NCBI GenBank assembly: GCA_037444005.1
Contig: JBBING010000055.1
Location: 1 to 15,532, forward strand
DNA length: 15,532 bases
Source of the DNA: DATLZC01 sp037444005
GTDB taxonomy: Bacteria; Chloroflexota; Dehalococcoidia; DSTF01; JACRBR01
Direction of reading: 5' to 3'
The position numbers were made by a program, and so were the translations under genes. The notes beneath the pieces are model-generated. The model saw nothing but the letters and a program-made list of their open reading frames with translations, had not been told where the DNA came from and searched no databases. Below, piece by piece: positions 7,031 to 14,049 of this stretch (position 1 is the stretch's first letter; each line of letters opens with the position of its first letter).

Positions 7031-7066
7031 TGAAGGCCACGCTTCAGCGTGGCCGACGCCACATGG
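7031..7066 (-). repeat. Hairpin repeat type A, copy 3
   Basis: This is identical over 36 bases to 6596-6631, including the ACGCCACATGG flank beyond the hairpin. The stem is GGCCACGC/GCGTGGCC with loop TTCA. It is followed by a small CGCCCG-TC-CGGGCG palindrome (7092-7105), a D repeat and then type B copy 2. Confidence 0.9.
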
Positions 7067-7114
7067 GTCGGGGGCGCCCCGATCACGGAAACGCCCGTCC
7101 GGGCGGGCCCCTGC

Positions 7115-7164
7115 GGTCATGCTGAGGAGGCCGCAGGCCGACGAAGCATCACCTCTCACCCACC
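7115..7164 (+). repeat. Repeat type D, copy 2
   Basis: This is the same 50-base element as 6846-6895 with a single T/A difference after GAAGCATC. It lies between type A copy 3 and type B copy 2. Confidence 0.9.
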
Positions 7165-7192
7165 GCAAGGTCTCCCACGTAAGCCCGCTCCC

Positions 7193-7216
7193 GGGCAGGC
7201 TGAAGCCTGCCCTTCA
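7193..7216 (+). repeat. Hairpin repeat type B, copy 2
   Basis: This is an exact copy of the 24-base GGGCAGGC-TGAA-GCCTGCCC-TTCA element. It is the last repeat before the cupredoxin gene, 147 bases upstream of its start. Confidence 0.9.
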
Positions 7217-7244
7217 GTCGGCGGGGGAAGGGCGCGGCCGGCGT

Positions 7245-7277
7245 TTGACGCTGAGGCGCGCATGTGATACGTGATAC
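7245..7277 (+). promoter_or_regulatory. Possible promoter region of the cupredoxin operon
   Basis: A TTGACG (7245-7250, one mismatch to the -35 consensus) is followed after 17 bases by a poor -10 (TACGTG). The sequence GTGATACGTGATAC (7264-7277) is a perfect tandem 7-base repeat sitting where a -10 or regulator site would be. This is weak evidence, offered as a candidate only. Confidence 0.25.
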
Positions 7278-7363
7278 AGACGGGCCGCGATTCGGGCAGA
7301 TCCATCAGACGCAGCCCGCACCTGCGCAGGGGCCACCGCCGCTCCCGCTTCCGAGGAGACGTC

Positions 7364-8329
7364 ATGCCGTACGTACAGACCGTGAAAGGACAGATCCCCG
7401 TCGCCCGGCTCGAGGCGGCGCTCGGGCCCGACGGCGTCCTGCCCGCCCTCGAAGCGCACCGCGACACGCTCGCCCGCCAGCCCGGATTCGAAGGCATGCG
7501 CATCGAGCGCGCGCCAGCCCCGGGGGGCGGCCTGCTGCTCTCCGTCGAGACGCGGTGGCGCGACAGCGCGAGCCTCGCGGCCTACGAGCGCGCCGGCGAG
7601 TCGGTCCAGAGCATCGTCCGGGCGCACCGCGCCGAATTCGAACCCGACACTATCGACGTCGAAGAGGGGCTGCCCGCCGTCCACGAGCCGTCCCGCGACG
7701 TCTTCGAGCGGCTGGCGATGCCCCTGCTCGTGCCGGTGGCGGCGTTCATCGGGGGGCTCGCCATTATCTTCCTGCTCTCGCGTATCTACCTCGAGCTCTC
7801 GAACGAGGCCGCGACCGGCCTCTCCCTGGCGGTGGCGCTCGGCATTCTGCTGACAGCCGCCTTGGCCGCGAGCGGCGAGCGCCTGCCCGCGCTTCCCGTC
7901 GGGGGCATCGCGGCGGCCGCCGTCGCGCTGCTCATCGGGTTCGGCGCATGGGCCGCCATCAGCCCCGACGAGGTCGCTCACGAAGCCGCGGCCGGGCGCG
8001 AGGAGCCGACGCCGGCCGCGGGCGAGCCGACAGCGCCCGGCGGCATCGTGATCGTGGCCAAGAACATCCTCTTCGACCAGAAGGAGCTGCGCGTGCCCGC
8101 CGGCGAGCCGTTCACCGTCGTCATGCGCAACGAGGACGCGGGCGTGCCGCACAACTGGGCCCTCTACACCGACGACAGCGCCACCCAGCCCATCGCGGGC
8201 GCGAACGAAGGCATCTGCACGGGGCCCTGCGAGGACGATGTCGAGGTCCCGGCGCTCGACCCGGGGTCCTACTTCTTCCGCTGCGACGTGCACCCGACGC
8301 AGATGAAGGGGACTCTCATTGCCGAGTGA
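7364..8329 (+). CDS. ABM-like / three-TM / cupredoxin fusion protein
   Basis: The 321-residue membrane protein joins three parts. Residues about 1-105 look like a cytosolic ABM/dimeric alpha-beta-barrel domain (RQPGFEGMRIERAPAPGGG, then a helix SLAAYERAGESVQSIVRAHR). Three membrane helices follow (about 118-140, 151-170, 177-200). Residues about 226-321 are an exported cupredoxin with a type 1 copper site: H263 (VPHNW), C307, H310 and M314 (RCDVHPTQMKG). An extra CX3C pair (C285, C289) sits inside the copper domain. The copper domain is likely a membrane-tethered electron carrier or copper donor outside the membrane, and the adjacent oxidase is an obvious partner, though this is inference. 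The role of the N-terminal domain is unknown. The ATG at 7364 has a GAGGAG site five bases upstream. It overlaps the next gene by 11 bases. Confidence 0.85.
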   Translation: MPYVQTVKGQIPVARLEAALGPDGVLPALEAHRDTLARQPGFEGMRIERAPAPGGGLLLSVETRWRDSASLAAYERAGESVQSIVRAHRAEFEPDTIDVEEGLPAVHEPSRDVFERLAMPLLVPVAAFIGGLAIIFLLSRIYLELSNEAATGLSLAVALGILLTAALAASGERLPALPVGGIAAAAVALLIGFGAWAAISPDEVAHEAAAGREEPTPAAGEPTAPGGIVIVAKNILFDQKELRVPAGEPFTVVMRNEDAGVPHNWALYTDDSATQPIAGANEGICTGPCEDDVEVPALDPGSYFFRCDVHPTQMKGTLIAE

Positions 8330-8939
8330 CGCCCTCCGAAAGCTGGCCCTTCGCTCGCTCGCGGCTGGCGGGCTCGTCGCCCTGCCGCTCGCCGGGCCCA
8401 TCGTCTCCACAGCTCGCGCTCAGGAGCCCGCGCCGCTCGTCCGCCGCGTGGGTCCCTATGAAGTAGCGGCGTCCTACCGGAGCTCGCCGCCGCTCGTCGA
8501 GGTCGACAACGCGCTCATGCTCAAGGTGCGCGACACACGTACGGGCGAGCCGGTCACGGGCCTCGAACGCACGCTGCGGCTCGAAGCGAGCGTGGCGCCG
8601 CCCCGGGCCAGTGCCCGAGCGGTCTTCGTGACCTTCCGTGCCGCGAAGGACCGTCCCGGCGTGTACGAGGGCGTCTTCGTGCCGCCTTCGGTAGGCGACT
8701 ACGCCTTCCGTCTCACCGGCGACATCGCGGGCGTGCCCGTGGACGAGACGTTCCGGTCGGGCCCCGGCGGCCTGCCCGACGCGGAGCCCGCCGAGACCGA
8801 CTACTCGTCTCCCGGCGCCTACCTGGCGTGGGGGCTCCTCGGACTGTATCTCGCTGGCGTCGGGGCGCTCGCCGTCTGGCGGCTCCACCGCGGAAGGCGT
8901 CCGGCCGGTCCCGCCGTGGTTTCGGGGTCGGGCGCGTAG
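8319..8939 (+). CDS. Exported YtkA-like protein with C-terminal membrane anchor
   Basis: The 206-residue protein has a signal peptide (about 1-34, ending TARA before QEPA), a beta-rich extracytoplasmic domain (about 40-150; NALMLKVRDTRTGEPVTGL and GVYEGVFVPPSVGDYAFRL resemble YtkA/FixH/CopC-type domains) and one membrane helix (about 168-187) with a basic tail inside. The start is a TTG at 8319, inside the end of the cupredoxin gene, preceded by a GAAGGGGA site; a downstream start would remove the signal peptide. The overlap implies translational coupling with the cupredoxin protein. Domains of this type occur in copper handling and oxidase assembly, which fits the neighbours, but no metal-binding residues stand out. 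Its stop is one base from the stop of ctaG on the other strand. Confidence 0.75.
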   Translation: MPSDALRKLALRSLAAGGLVALPLAGPIVSTARAQEPAPLVRRVGPYEVAASYRSSPPLVEVDNALMLKVRDTRTGEPVTGLERTLRLEASVAPPRASARAVFVTFRAAKDRPGVYEGVFVPPSVGDYAFRLTGDIAGVPVDETFRSGPGGLPDAEPAETDYSSPGAYLAWGLLGLYLAGVGALAVWRLHRGRRPAGPAVVSGSGA

Positions 8940-8940
8940 G

Positions 8941-9819
8941 CTACTGCGGCTTCGCCAGGCCCAGCGTATCCAGCTCGCGCTGCACGTCGCTCCACCGGGG
9001 CTCGCTCTCCTCCGCCCGTTCCTGCTGGTACCAGCGGAAGAACGCCATCCCCATGAACGTCCAGAGCACGAGGCTTCCGGCGACCTTCATGAGCCCGCCG
9101 CCGATCTGCTGATCGCCGATCGGTGAGATACCCCAGATCCGCGGGGCGTCCGCGTAGACGGTGTACACGGCCGAGTCCGCGAAGGTGACGAACGACGCCA
9201 GCACCGCCGGGAGGAGGGACTGCAGGAAGAGGTACCCGATCTGCGCGGGATAGGACGCGCGCGGCAGCTCCGGCGTCTGGCTCAGGACGGGCCACCAGAG
9301 CAGGATGCCGGCCGCGACCTGGACCGTGTGCACGAGGAGGTGGAACCATGCCTCCCGCACCTGCAGTTCGATGGCGGAAGGCAGGTGCGTCAGGAGCAGC
9401 ACGGCGTTGAAGACGACGAGCGCCACCAGCGGCTTCGTGACGATCCGGGCCACGCGCTCCGCCCGCAAGCGGCGGACCAGCGCCATCCAGACCCAGCCGG
9501 GCGTGCCTGCGAGCAACAGCGGCGCCACGCCCAGCATCAGCAGGCTGTGCTGGAGCATGTGTGCGCTCACCAGGTATTCGTCCGAGAGCTTGTGCAGCGG
9601 CCCGCCGGACGTCGCGTACAACAACACGACGCCCGCGTAGAACAACGCCGCCTGGCTGCGCCGGACGCGCCCGGCGTCGGAGATGCGTGGGCGAAGCGCC
9701 GTGACCGTCAGGAAGTAGCCGTAGCCGAGGACCACACACAGGGCGAGGACATCGAGGTCCAGCGCCCAATCGAGCCAGTGGCTACCGCCGGCGCTGACAT
9801 GCAGCAGGGGCAGTGACAC
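8941..9819 (-). CDS. ctaG: caa3_CtaG-family oxidase assembly protein
   Basis: The 292-residue integral membrane protein has about seven helices. Conserved features of the caa3_CtaG family are visible: the SAHMLQHSLLM histidine motif (H87, H91), further membrane histidines H145, H160 and H164, and DQQIGGGLMKVAGS (236-249). Bacillus CtaG is needed for caa3 oxidase assembly, probably at copper delivery; this differs from the Cox11 type of CtaG. It is the last gene of the cox operon, 30 bases after cox4. The start is a GTG at 9819 with a GGGGAGG site upstream; an ATG at 9823 is out of frame. Residues 270-292 form a short charged tail. Confidence 0.9.
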   Translation of the reverse strand: MSLPLLHVSAGGSHWLDWALDLDVLALCVVLGYGYFLTVTALRPRISDAGRVRRSQAALFYAGVVLLYATSGGPLHKLSDEYLVSAHMLQHSLLMLGVAPLLLAGTPGWVWMALVRRLRAERVARIVTKPLVALVVFNAVLLLTHLPSAIELQVREAWFHLLVHTVQVAAGILLWWPVLSQTPELPRASYPAQIGYLFLQSLLPAVLASFVTFADSAVYTVYADAPRIWGISPIGDQQIGGGLMKVAGSLVLWTFMGMAFFRWYQQERAEESEPRWSDVQRELDTLGLAKPQ

Positions 9820-9849
9820 CCATCGCCTCCCCGGCCTCCACCCCCACCC

Positions 9850-10305
9850 CTACACCAGCGACGCGCCGAGCGTGGCGAGCACCACGGCGAACACTGCGAG
9901 GGCGAGCGCGAGGCCGCCCACGAACATCGTCGAGAACAGCCGGCTGTCGAACCGCAGGTGCATGAACCACAGCACCACGAGCGAGAACTTCAACGCCGAC
10001 AGCAGAATCAGGATCGGCGCCAGGTAGTCCCCGATGGCCTCGACGTAGTAGACGCCCACCTCGATGAGCGTGACGACGGCCAGGGCGAGCCCCACCTTGA
10101 CGTAATCGGCTGGCGTGGGATGGGCGCTCCGCGGAGGACGCCGCACGCCGGCCGTCATCGGCCGCGCCACGGAGGCGCGCGCGCCGTATCCTTCGCCGCC
10201 AGCGATACTGAACAGCACGGCCGGCCACGGCGTCCATCGCGACATCGCCATCGCGGCCGCGACCGTCGCCAGAGTGAGAGCGATCACCGGATATGCCGTC
10301 ATCAC
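9850..10305 (-). CDS. Cytochrome c oxidase subunit IV (prokaryotic type)
   Basis: The 151-residue protein carries the small prokaryotic Cox4-type domain in residues about 66-150, with three membrane helices and the signature FSLVVLWFMHLRFD (107-120). It stabilises the oxidase core. The first 65 residues are an extra segment with a possible fourth helix (about 4-22) and a loop. A start at Met50 (10158) would give a 102-residue protein of more usual length, but that ATG has no ribosome-binding site, whereas the GTG at 10305 has GGAGGG nine bases upstream and begins 15 bases after the coxC stop. I therefore keep the long form. Confidence 0.85.
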   Translation of the reverse strand: MMTAYPVIALTLATVAAAMAMSRWTPWPAVLFSIAGGEGYGARASVARPMTAGVRRPPRSAHPTPADYVKVGLALAVVTLIEVGVYYVEAIGDYLAPILILLSALKFSLVVLWFMHLRFDSRLFSTMFVGGLALALAVFAVVLATLGASLV

Positions 10306-10320
10306 GTGCGCAGACCCTCC

Positions 10321-10920
10321 TTACGCCGGCTGAATGAGATAGACGAGCGTGAAGATGACGATCCACACGATGTCGACGAAGTGCCAGTACAGGCCGGCGA
10401 GCTCGACATGGAGGCTCTCCGCCTGCGTGAGCCGGCCCCGAAGCGCCATCGCCAACAGCGACAGCAGGATGACCACGCCGACGGACACGTGGGCGCCGTG
10501 AAAGCCGGTCAGCACGAAGAACGTCGTGCCGAAGAGGTTCGTGTCGAGCTTCAACCCCTCACGGTAGAACTCGGTGAACTCGAACGCCTGGCCGCTGAGG
10601 AAGGTGATGCCCAGAAGCGCCGTGGCGAGCAGCCACACCTTGAGGCCGCGCCGGTCGTCCCGCTGAATTGCCGCCAGCGCCAGCACCATCGTCACGCTGC
10701 TCATGAGCAGCACGAAGGAGCTTACCGACGTGAAGGGGATGTCGAACACGTCCTCCGGGTACGGCCCGACGACGCTCCGGTTGCGGTAGAGCAGGTAGGC
10801 CGCGATGAGGCTCCCGAAGAACAGGCACTCCGACGCCAGAAACAACCACATGAGGAGCTTGCGGTTGTCCAGGCCGGTGTTGGTCGGGGCCGGAGCGTGG
10901 AGCGCGACCGCCTCTTGCAC
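10321..10920 (-). CDS. coxC: Cytochrome c oxidase subunit III
   Basis: The 199-residue protein has five membrane helices (about 21-45, 68-85, 93-115, 130-160, 172-197), the short bacterial form that lacks the first two helices of the mitochondrial subunit. Family residues include SECLFFG (E31), QAFEF (E114), FHGAHV (140-145) and HFVDIVW (180-186). It binds subunit I and is thought to stabilise proton uptake during turnover. The GTG start at 10920 has a strong AAGGAGG site seven bases upstream, which overlaps the coxA stop; the gap to coxA is 12 bases. Confidence 0.95.
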   Translation of the reverse strand: MQEAVALHAPAPTNTGLDNRKLLMWLFLASECLFFGSLIAAYLLYRNRSVVGPYPEDVFDIPFTSVSSFVLLMSSVTMVLALAAIQRDDRRGLKVWLLATALLGITFLSGQAFEFTEFYREGLKLDTNLFGTTFFVLTGFHGAHVSVGVVILLSLLAMALRGRLTQAESLHVELAGLYWHFVDIVWIVIFTLVYLIQPA

Positions 10921-10932
10921 GATATGTCCTCC

Positions 10933-12849
10933 TTATTCCGTCGCCGGTTCCAGCGCCCAGCCGTAGAGCCCGAACAGGAGCACCAGCGCGCCGATGGGGG
11001 CGAACCAGACGTTGTAAATGAGCGCGGCGCCCAGAAGCGGCGGCCCCAGCGCGGCGATGAGTGGGAACACCGACGGCGACGGCATGTGGATGGCGTGGCC
11101 CTCGCCGTGGCCGCCTCCGTGCCCGTCGCTCGAGCCGCCCGCGACCGCCGGCACGACCTCGCCGTGCTCCGTCTCGACGTACTTCCGCCGCCAGAAGTCG
11201 TCCAGCGAGCGCACCGTCGGGATCTCCTCGAAGTTGTAGTGCGGGGGTGGAGACGGGATCGACCACTCCAGCGTGCGGCCGTCCCAGGGGTCGGCGCCCG
11301 CGGGCTGGCCGCGACGGAGGCTCACGATGACGTTGACGATGAAGACGACCACCGAGGCGGCGATGACGAAGGCGCCGATGGTGGCGATCAGGTTCCAGAC
11401 ATCCCAGCCCAGGCCCTCGGAGTAGGTGTAGATGCGCCGGGGCATACCCAGCATGCCCAGGACCATCATGGGCTGGAACGTCAGGTTGAACCCGATGAGC
11501 ATCAGCCAGAACTGGAGCTGGCCCAGGCCCTCGTGCAGGAGCTTCCCGGTGAACTTGGGGAGCCAGTAGTACACGCCGCCGAACAGCGCGAACATGGCCC
11601 CGCCGAACAACACCTGGTGGAAGTGCGCCACCACGAAGTAAGTGTCCTGCTGCTGGTAGTCCGACGGCACCATCGAGTGCATGACGCCGGTCAGGCCTCC
11701 CGTGACGAACATCGCCACGAAGCCGACGGCAAACAGCAGCGGCGTCTTGAACCTGATGGAGCCGCCCCAGAGGGTGCCGAGCCAGTTGAAGATCTTCACG
11801 CCCGTCGGCACGGCGATCATGATGGTCGTCAGGCCGAAGGCGGAGTTCGCGACGGAGCCCAGGCCCGTCGTGTACATGTGATGCGCCCACACCCCCCAGC
11901 TCATGAACCCGATCGCGATGCCCGAGAACACGACGAACGGATACCCGAACAGCGGCTTGCGGGAGAACGTGGGCAGAATCTCGGAGACGATGCCCATCGC
12001 CGGCAGGATGAGGATGTACACCTCAGGGTGGCCGAAGAGCCAGAACATGTGCTGCCACAGCAGCGGCGTGCCCCCGGCCGCCGGGTTGAAGTAGTTGGCG
12101 TCCCACAGCCGGTCGAACATGAGCTCGAAGAGCGCGACGGCGATGACCGGCATCGCGAAGATAATCAGGAACGACGTGACCAGCGTCATCCATACGAACA
12201 GCGGCATCCGGAACAGGGTCATGCCGGGCGCCCGCATGTTCAGGATGGTCACGATGAAGTTGAACCCGGAGGCCATCGACGCCACACCGAGAATCTGCAG
12301 GCCGATGGCCCAGTAGTCCATGCCGTGGTCGGTCGAAAACTGGTCGAGGCTCAGAGGCGCGTAGCCGAACCACCCGCCTTCCGGGGCCCCGATCTCCCCT
12401 TTGAAGATGTTGCCCCCGGTGAAGAAGCTCGCGTTCAGGAAGAGCCCGCCGAGCAGGAACAGCCAGTAGCTGAAGGCGTTCATGCGCGGGAAGGCCACGT
12501 CCCGCGCGCCGATCATCAGCGGCACGAGCAGGTTGAAGAACGCCGCGCTCAGCGGCATCACCACGAGGAAGATCATCGTGGTGCCGTGCATCGTGAAGAT
12601 GCGGTTGTACTGATCGGGGTCGAGCAGCGAGCCGTTCGCGTGGGCGAGCTGCAAGCGGATCAACAGCGCCTCGACGCCGCCCATCAGGAAGAACACGAAC
12701 GCGGTCACGCCATAGAGGATGCCGATCCGCTTGTGGTCGACGGTCGCGATCCAGCTCCAGAGCCCGCGGTTGGTCGCGGCCTCCTCGCGGATGCGGCGCA
12801 GGGCCTGCGCCAGTCCCGCCGGCTGCGCTAGCGCTTCTGCTGTGGCCAT
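10933..12849 (-). CDS. coxA: Cytochrome c oxidase subunit I
   Basis: The 638-residue catalytic subunit reduces oxygen to water and pumps protons. Low-spin haem ligands are H88 (MHGTTMIF) and H411. CuB ligands are H274, H323 and H324 (GHPEVY, AHHMYT), Y278 is the cross-linked tyrosine, and H409 binds haem a3 (VVAHFHQV). D117 (ARDVAFPRMN) and E276 mark the D-channel and K351 the K-channel, so this is an A1-type oxidase. After residue 515 comes an extension: a loop, a His-rich linker (four His between 577 and 588) and a C-terminal hydrophobic region (about 594-630) ending ALEPATE. That makes it longer than the usual 520-560 residues. The ATG at 12849 has a GGGAG site seven bases upstream, and the gene follows coxB by 28 bases. 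Confidence 0.97.
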   Translation of the reverse strand: MATAEALAQPAGLAQALRRIREEAATNRGLWSWIATVDHKRIGILYGVTAFVFFLMGGVEALLIRLQLAHANGSLLDPDQYNRIFTMHGTTMIFLVVMPLSAAFFNLLVPLMIGARDVAFPRMNAFSYWLFLLGGLFLNASFFTGGNIFKGEIGAPEGGWFGYAPLSLDQFSTDHGMDYWAIGLQILGVASMASGFNFIVTILNMRAPGMTLFRMPLFVWMTLVTSFLIIFAMPVIAVALFELMFDRLWDANYFNPAAGGTPLLWQHMFWLFGHPEVYILILPAMGIVSEILPTFSRKPLFGYPFVVFSGIAIGFMSWGVWAHHMYTTGLGSVANSAFGLTTIMIAVPTGVKIFNWLGTLWGGSIRFKTPLLFAVGFVAMFVTGGLTGVMHSMVPSDYQQQDTYFVVAHFHQVLFGGAMFALFGGVYYWLPKFTGKLLHEGLGQLQFWLMLIGFNLTFQPMMVLGMLGMPRRIYTYSEGLGWDVWNLIATIGAFVIAASVVVFIVNVIVSLRRGQPAGADPWDGRTLEWSIPSPPPHYNFEEIPTVRSLDDFWRRKYVETEHGEVVPAVAGGSSDGHGGGHGEGHAIHMPSPSVFPLIAALGPPLLGAALIYNVWFAPIGALVLLFGLYGWALEPATE

Positions 12850-12877
12850 GGCTCGACTCCCGAACGCGCGTGCGCGC

Positions 12878-13657
12878 TCATTTCTGTAGCTGTTCGTTCA
12901 CCCACTGCTCGAACTCTTCCTCGCTCACCGCCACCACGGTCATCTTCATCTGCGCATGTTCCAGCCCGCAGAACTCGGCGCACTGGCCGCCGTAGCGTCC
13001 GGGCTTCGTCGCGTTGAACCACATGTGGTTCGCGCGCCCGGGGATGGCGTCGAGCTTGCCGGCGAGCCGGGGCACCCAAAAGCTGTGGATCACGTCCGCC
13101 GCCTCGAGGGTGACGGAGATGTCCCGCCCGACGGGCACGTAGACCTCGGGGCACCGCGACGGGCAGGCGCCGATGATGGTCAGGGGCTTGCCCTCGGCGT
13201 CGGTGTACTGGGGATATTCGAACTGCCAGTTCCACTGGAATCCGCGGACGTGCAGCTCCAGCGCATCGGCCCCGGGCGTCTTCGCGAGGTCGATGATGCC
13301 GGCGATCATGGGCACGGCGAGCCCCGCGAGCAGGAGCGTCGGCGCGATGGTCCACGCGACCTCGAGCCGGGTGTTGCCGTGCGTCTGCTTCGGGAGGCCG
13401 GCGTCGCGCCGGTGGCGGTACCGCCAGAGGGCGTAGACGAGCGCGCCCTCGACGAGAAAGAAGATGACGATGGCGGGCCACATCGCCAGCTCGAAGAGGT
13501 CCTTCTGCTTCTGGGCGACGTCGCCGCCGGGGCTGAAAGTGTTCGGCGTGCGTTCGGTCACGCAGCCCGCCGCCAGGAGCGCGATGAGCGCCAGGGTGGC
13601 GGCGGCTCCGCCCAGCCGCGCCAGCCAGAGCGGCCGGGGGCGCCCGAAGTGTGGCAT
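12878..13657 (-). CDS. coxB: Cytochrome c oxidase subunit II (lipoprotein, CuA)
   Basis: The 259-residue subunit takes electrons from a donor and passes them to subunit I. It has a lipoprotein signal (LLAAGC, Cys32), two membrane helices (about 56-79 and 102-123) and an exported cupredoxin domain. The CuA ligands are complete: H191 (DVIHSFW), C226, E228 and C230 (QCAEFCG), H234 and M237. The aromatic electron-entry patch is FQWNWQFEYP (140-149). There is no fused cytochrome c domain. A CX3C pair (C165, C169 in GACPSRCP) lies in the strand region before PVGRD, where most homologues have no cysteines. It is the first gene of the operon; the ATG at 13657 follows a GGGAAGGAG site by eight bases. 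Confidence 0.96.
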   Translation of the reverse strand: MPHFGRPRPLWLARLGGAAATLALIALLAAGCVTERTPNTFSPGGDVAQKQKDLFELAMWPAIVIFFLVEGALVYALWRYRHRRDAGLPKQTHGNTRLEVAWTIAPTLLLAGLAVPMIAGIIDLAKTPGADALELHVRGFQWNWQFEYPQYTDAEGKPLTIIGACPSRCPEVYVPVGRDISVTLEAADVIHSFWVPRLAGKLDAIPGRANHMWFNATKPGRYGGQCAEFCGLEHAQMKMTVVAVSEEEFEQWVNEQLQK

Positions 13658-13787
13658 CGGTCGGACTCCTTCCCGTCGGAGCGGGACGCTGGACCGGCGC
13701 GCCGAGGCTCGGACAAAGGCCGGCGGCCGGGTTCGAACGCCTTAGCGCATTTGCCCCAACAGGGCATGCGTTTGCGGCTTCGGCTCA

Positions 13788-13816
13788 TGTCTAACACCGC
13801 CGGATCGCAGTGTCAA
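13788..13816 (-). promoter_or_regulatory. Candidate promoter of the cox operon
   Basis: On the minus strand a perfect -35 TTGACA (13816-13811) is followed after 17 bases by TAGACA (13793-13788), a weak -10. Transcription would begin near 13781 and give a leader of about 124 bases before coxB. The match rests mainly on the -35 and the spacing. Confidence 0.4.
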
Positions 13817-13856
13817 GAAATGGTGCGGCTGCCCCACACGGCGCGCATGCAACGAC

Positions 13857-13882
13857 GCCCACCCTGAAAGGTGGCCTTCAGG
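13857..13882 (+). repeat. Hairpin repeat type C, copy 2
   Basis: CCACC-CTGAAA-GGTGG within GCC...GGC, followed by CTTCAGG. It has the same plan as 6661-6686, with one mismatch in the outer stem. Confidence 0.75.
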
Positions 13883-13931
13883 GGTAGGGGATGGCCCGCA
13901 GGCGTGGCGGAGCGCGCCCTTCCCCCTTCCG

Positions 13932-13957
13932 ATGAAGGCCACGCTCCAGCGTGGCCG
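13932..13957 (-). repeat. Hairpin repeat type A, copy 4
   Basis: This is the type A hairpin with loop TCCA instead of TTCA. The ATGAAGGCCACGC start and the pyrimidine run before it match copies 1 and 2. It pairs in inverted orientation with type B copy 3, 55 bases away. Confidence 0.9.
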
Positions 13958-14012
13958 AGGGTGGGCGCAGGCGTACGTGGGCGACGAAGGCGTGTCGGGC
14001 TACGGTGCGCCC

Positions 14013-14036
14013 GGGCAGGCTGAAGCCTGCCCTTCA
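14013..14036 (+). repeat. Hairpin repeat type B, copy 3
   Basis: This is an exact copy of the 24-base GGGCAGGC-TGAA-GCCTGCCC-TTCA element found at 6785 and 7193, about 7 kb away. Confidence 0.9.
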
Positions 14037-14049
14037 TCATTGGGGGACG

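Larger units (their letters stand above)
6482..7363. other. Gene-free interval packed with hairpin repeats
   Basis: No credible gene lies in these 882 bases; the open frames seen here are made of repeat sequence. The interval holds three full and one degenerate copy of a GGCCACGC-TTCA-GCGTGGCC hairpin, two GGGCAGGC-TGAA-GCCTGCCC hairpins, one GGCCAC/GTGGCC hairpin with the same tail, two direct and one inverted copy of a longer GGTCATGCTGAGG repeat, and minor palindromes. The last 147 bases (7217-7363) are the upstream region of the cupredoxin gene. Confidence 0.8.

Noticed and set aside
6595..7216. CRISPR array
   Set aside because: The repeats are of different kinds, palindromic, in both orientations and irregularly spaced (from under 20 to over 130 bases); there are no cas genes.
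7023..7274. Small open frames in the repeat-filled gap
   Set aside because: They are translations of the hairpin and D repeats, lack ribosome-binding sites, and show no protein-like features.
9958..12831. A 957-residue open frame on the plus strand
   Set aside because: It is the antisense of the coxA, coxC and cox4 genes; the translation is His/Asp/Glu/Arg-rich without domain features, as expected for a shadow frame in GC-rich DNA.
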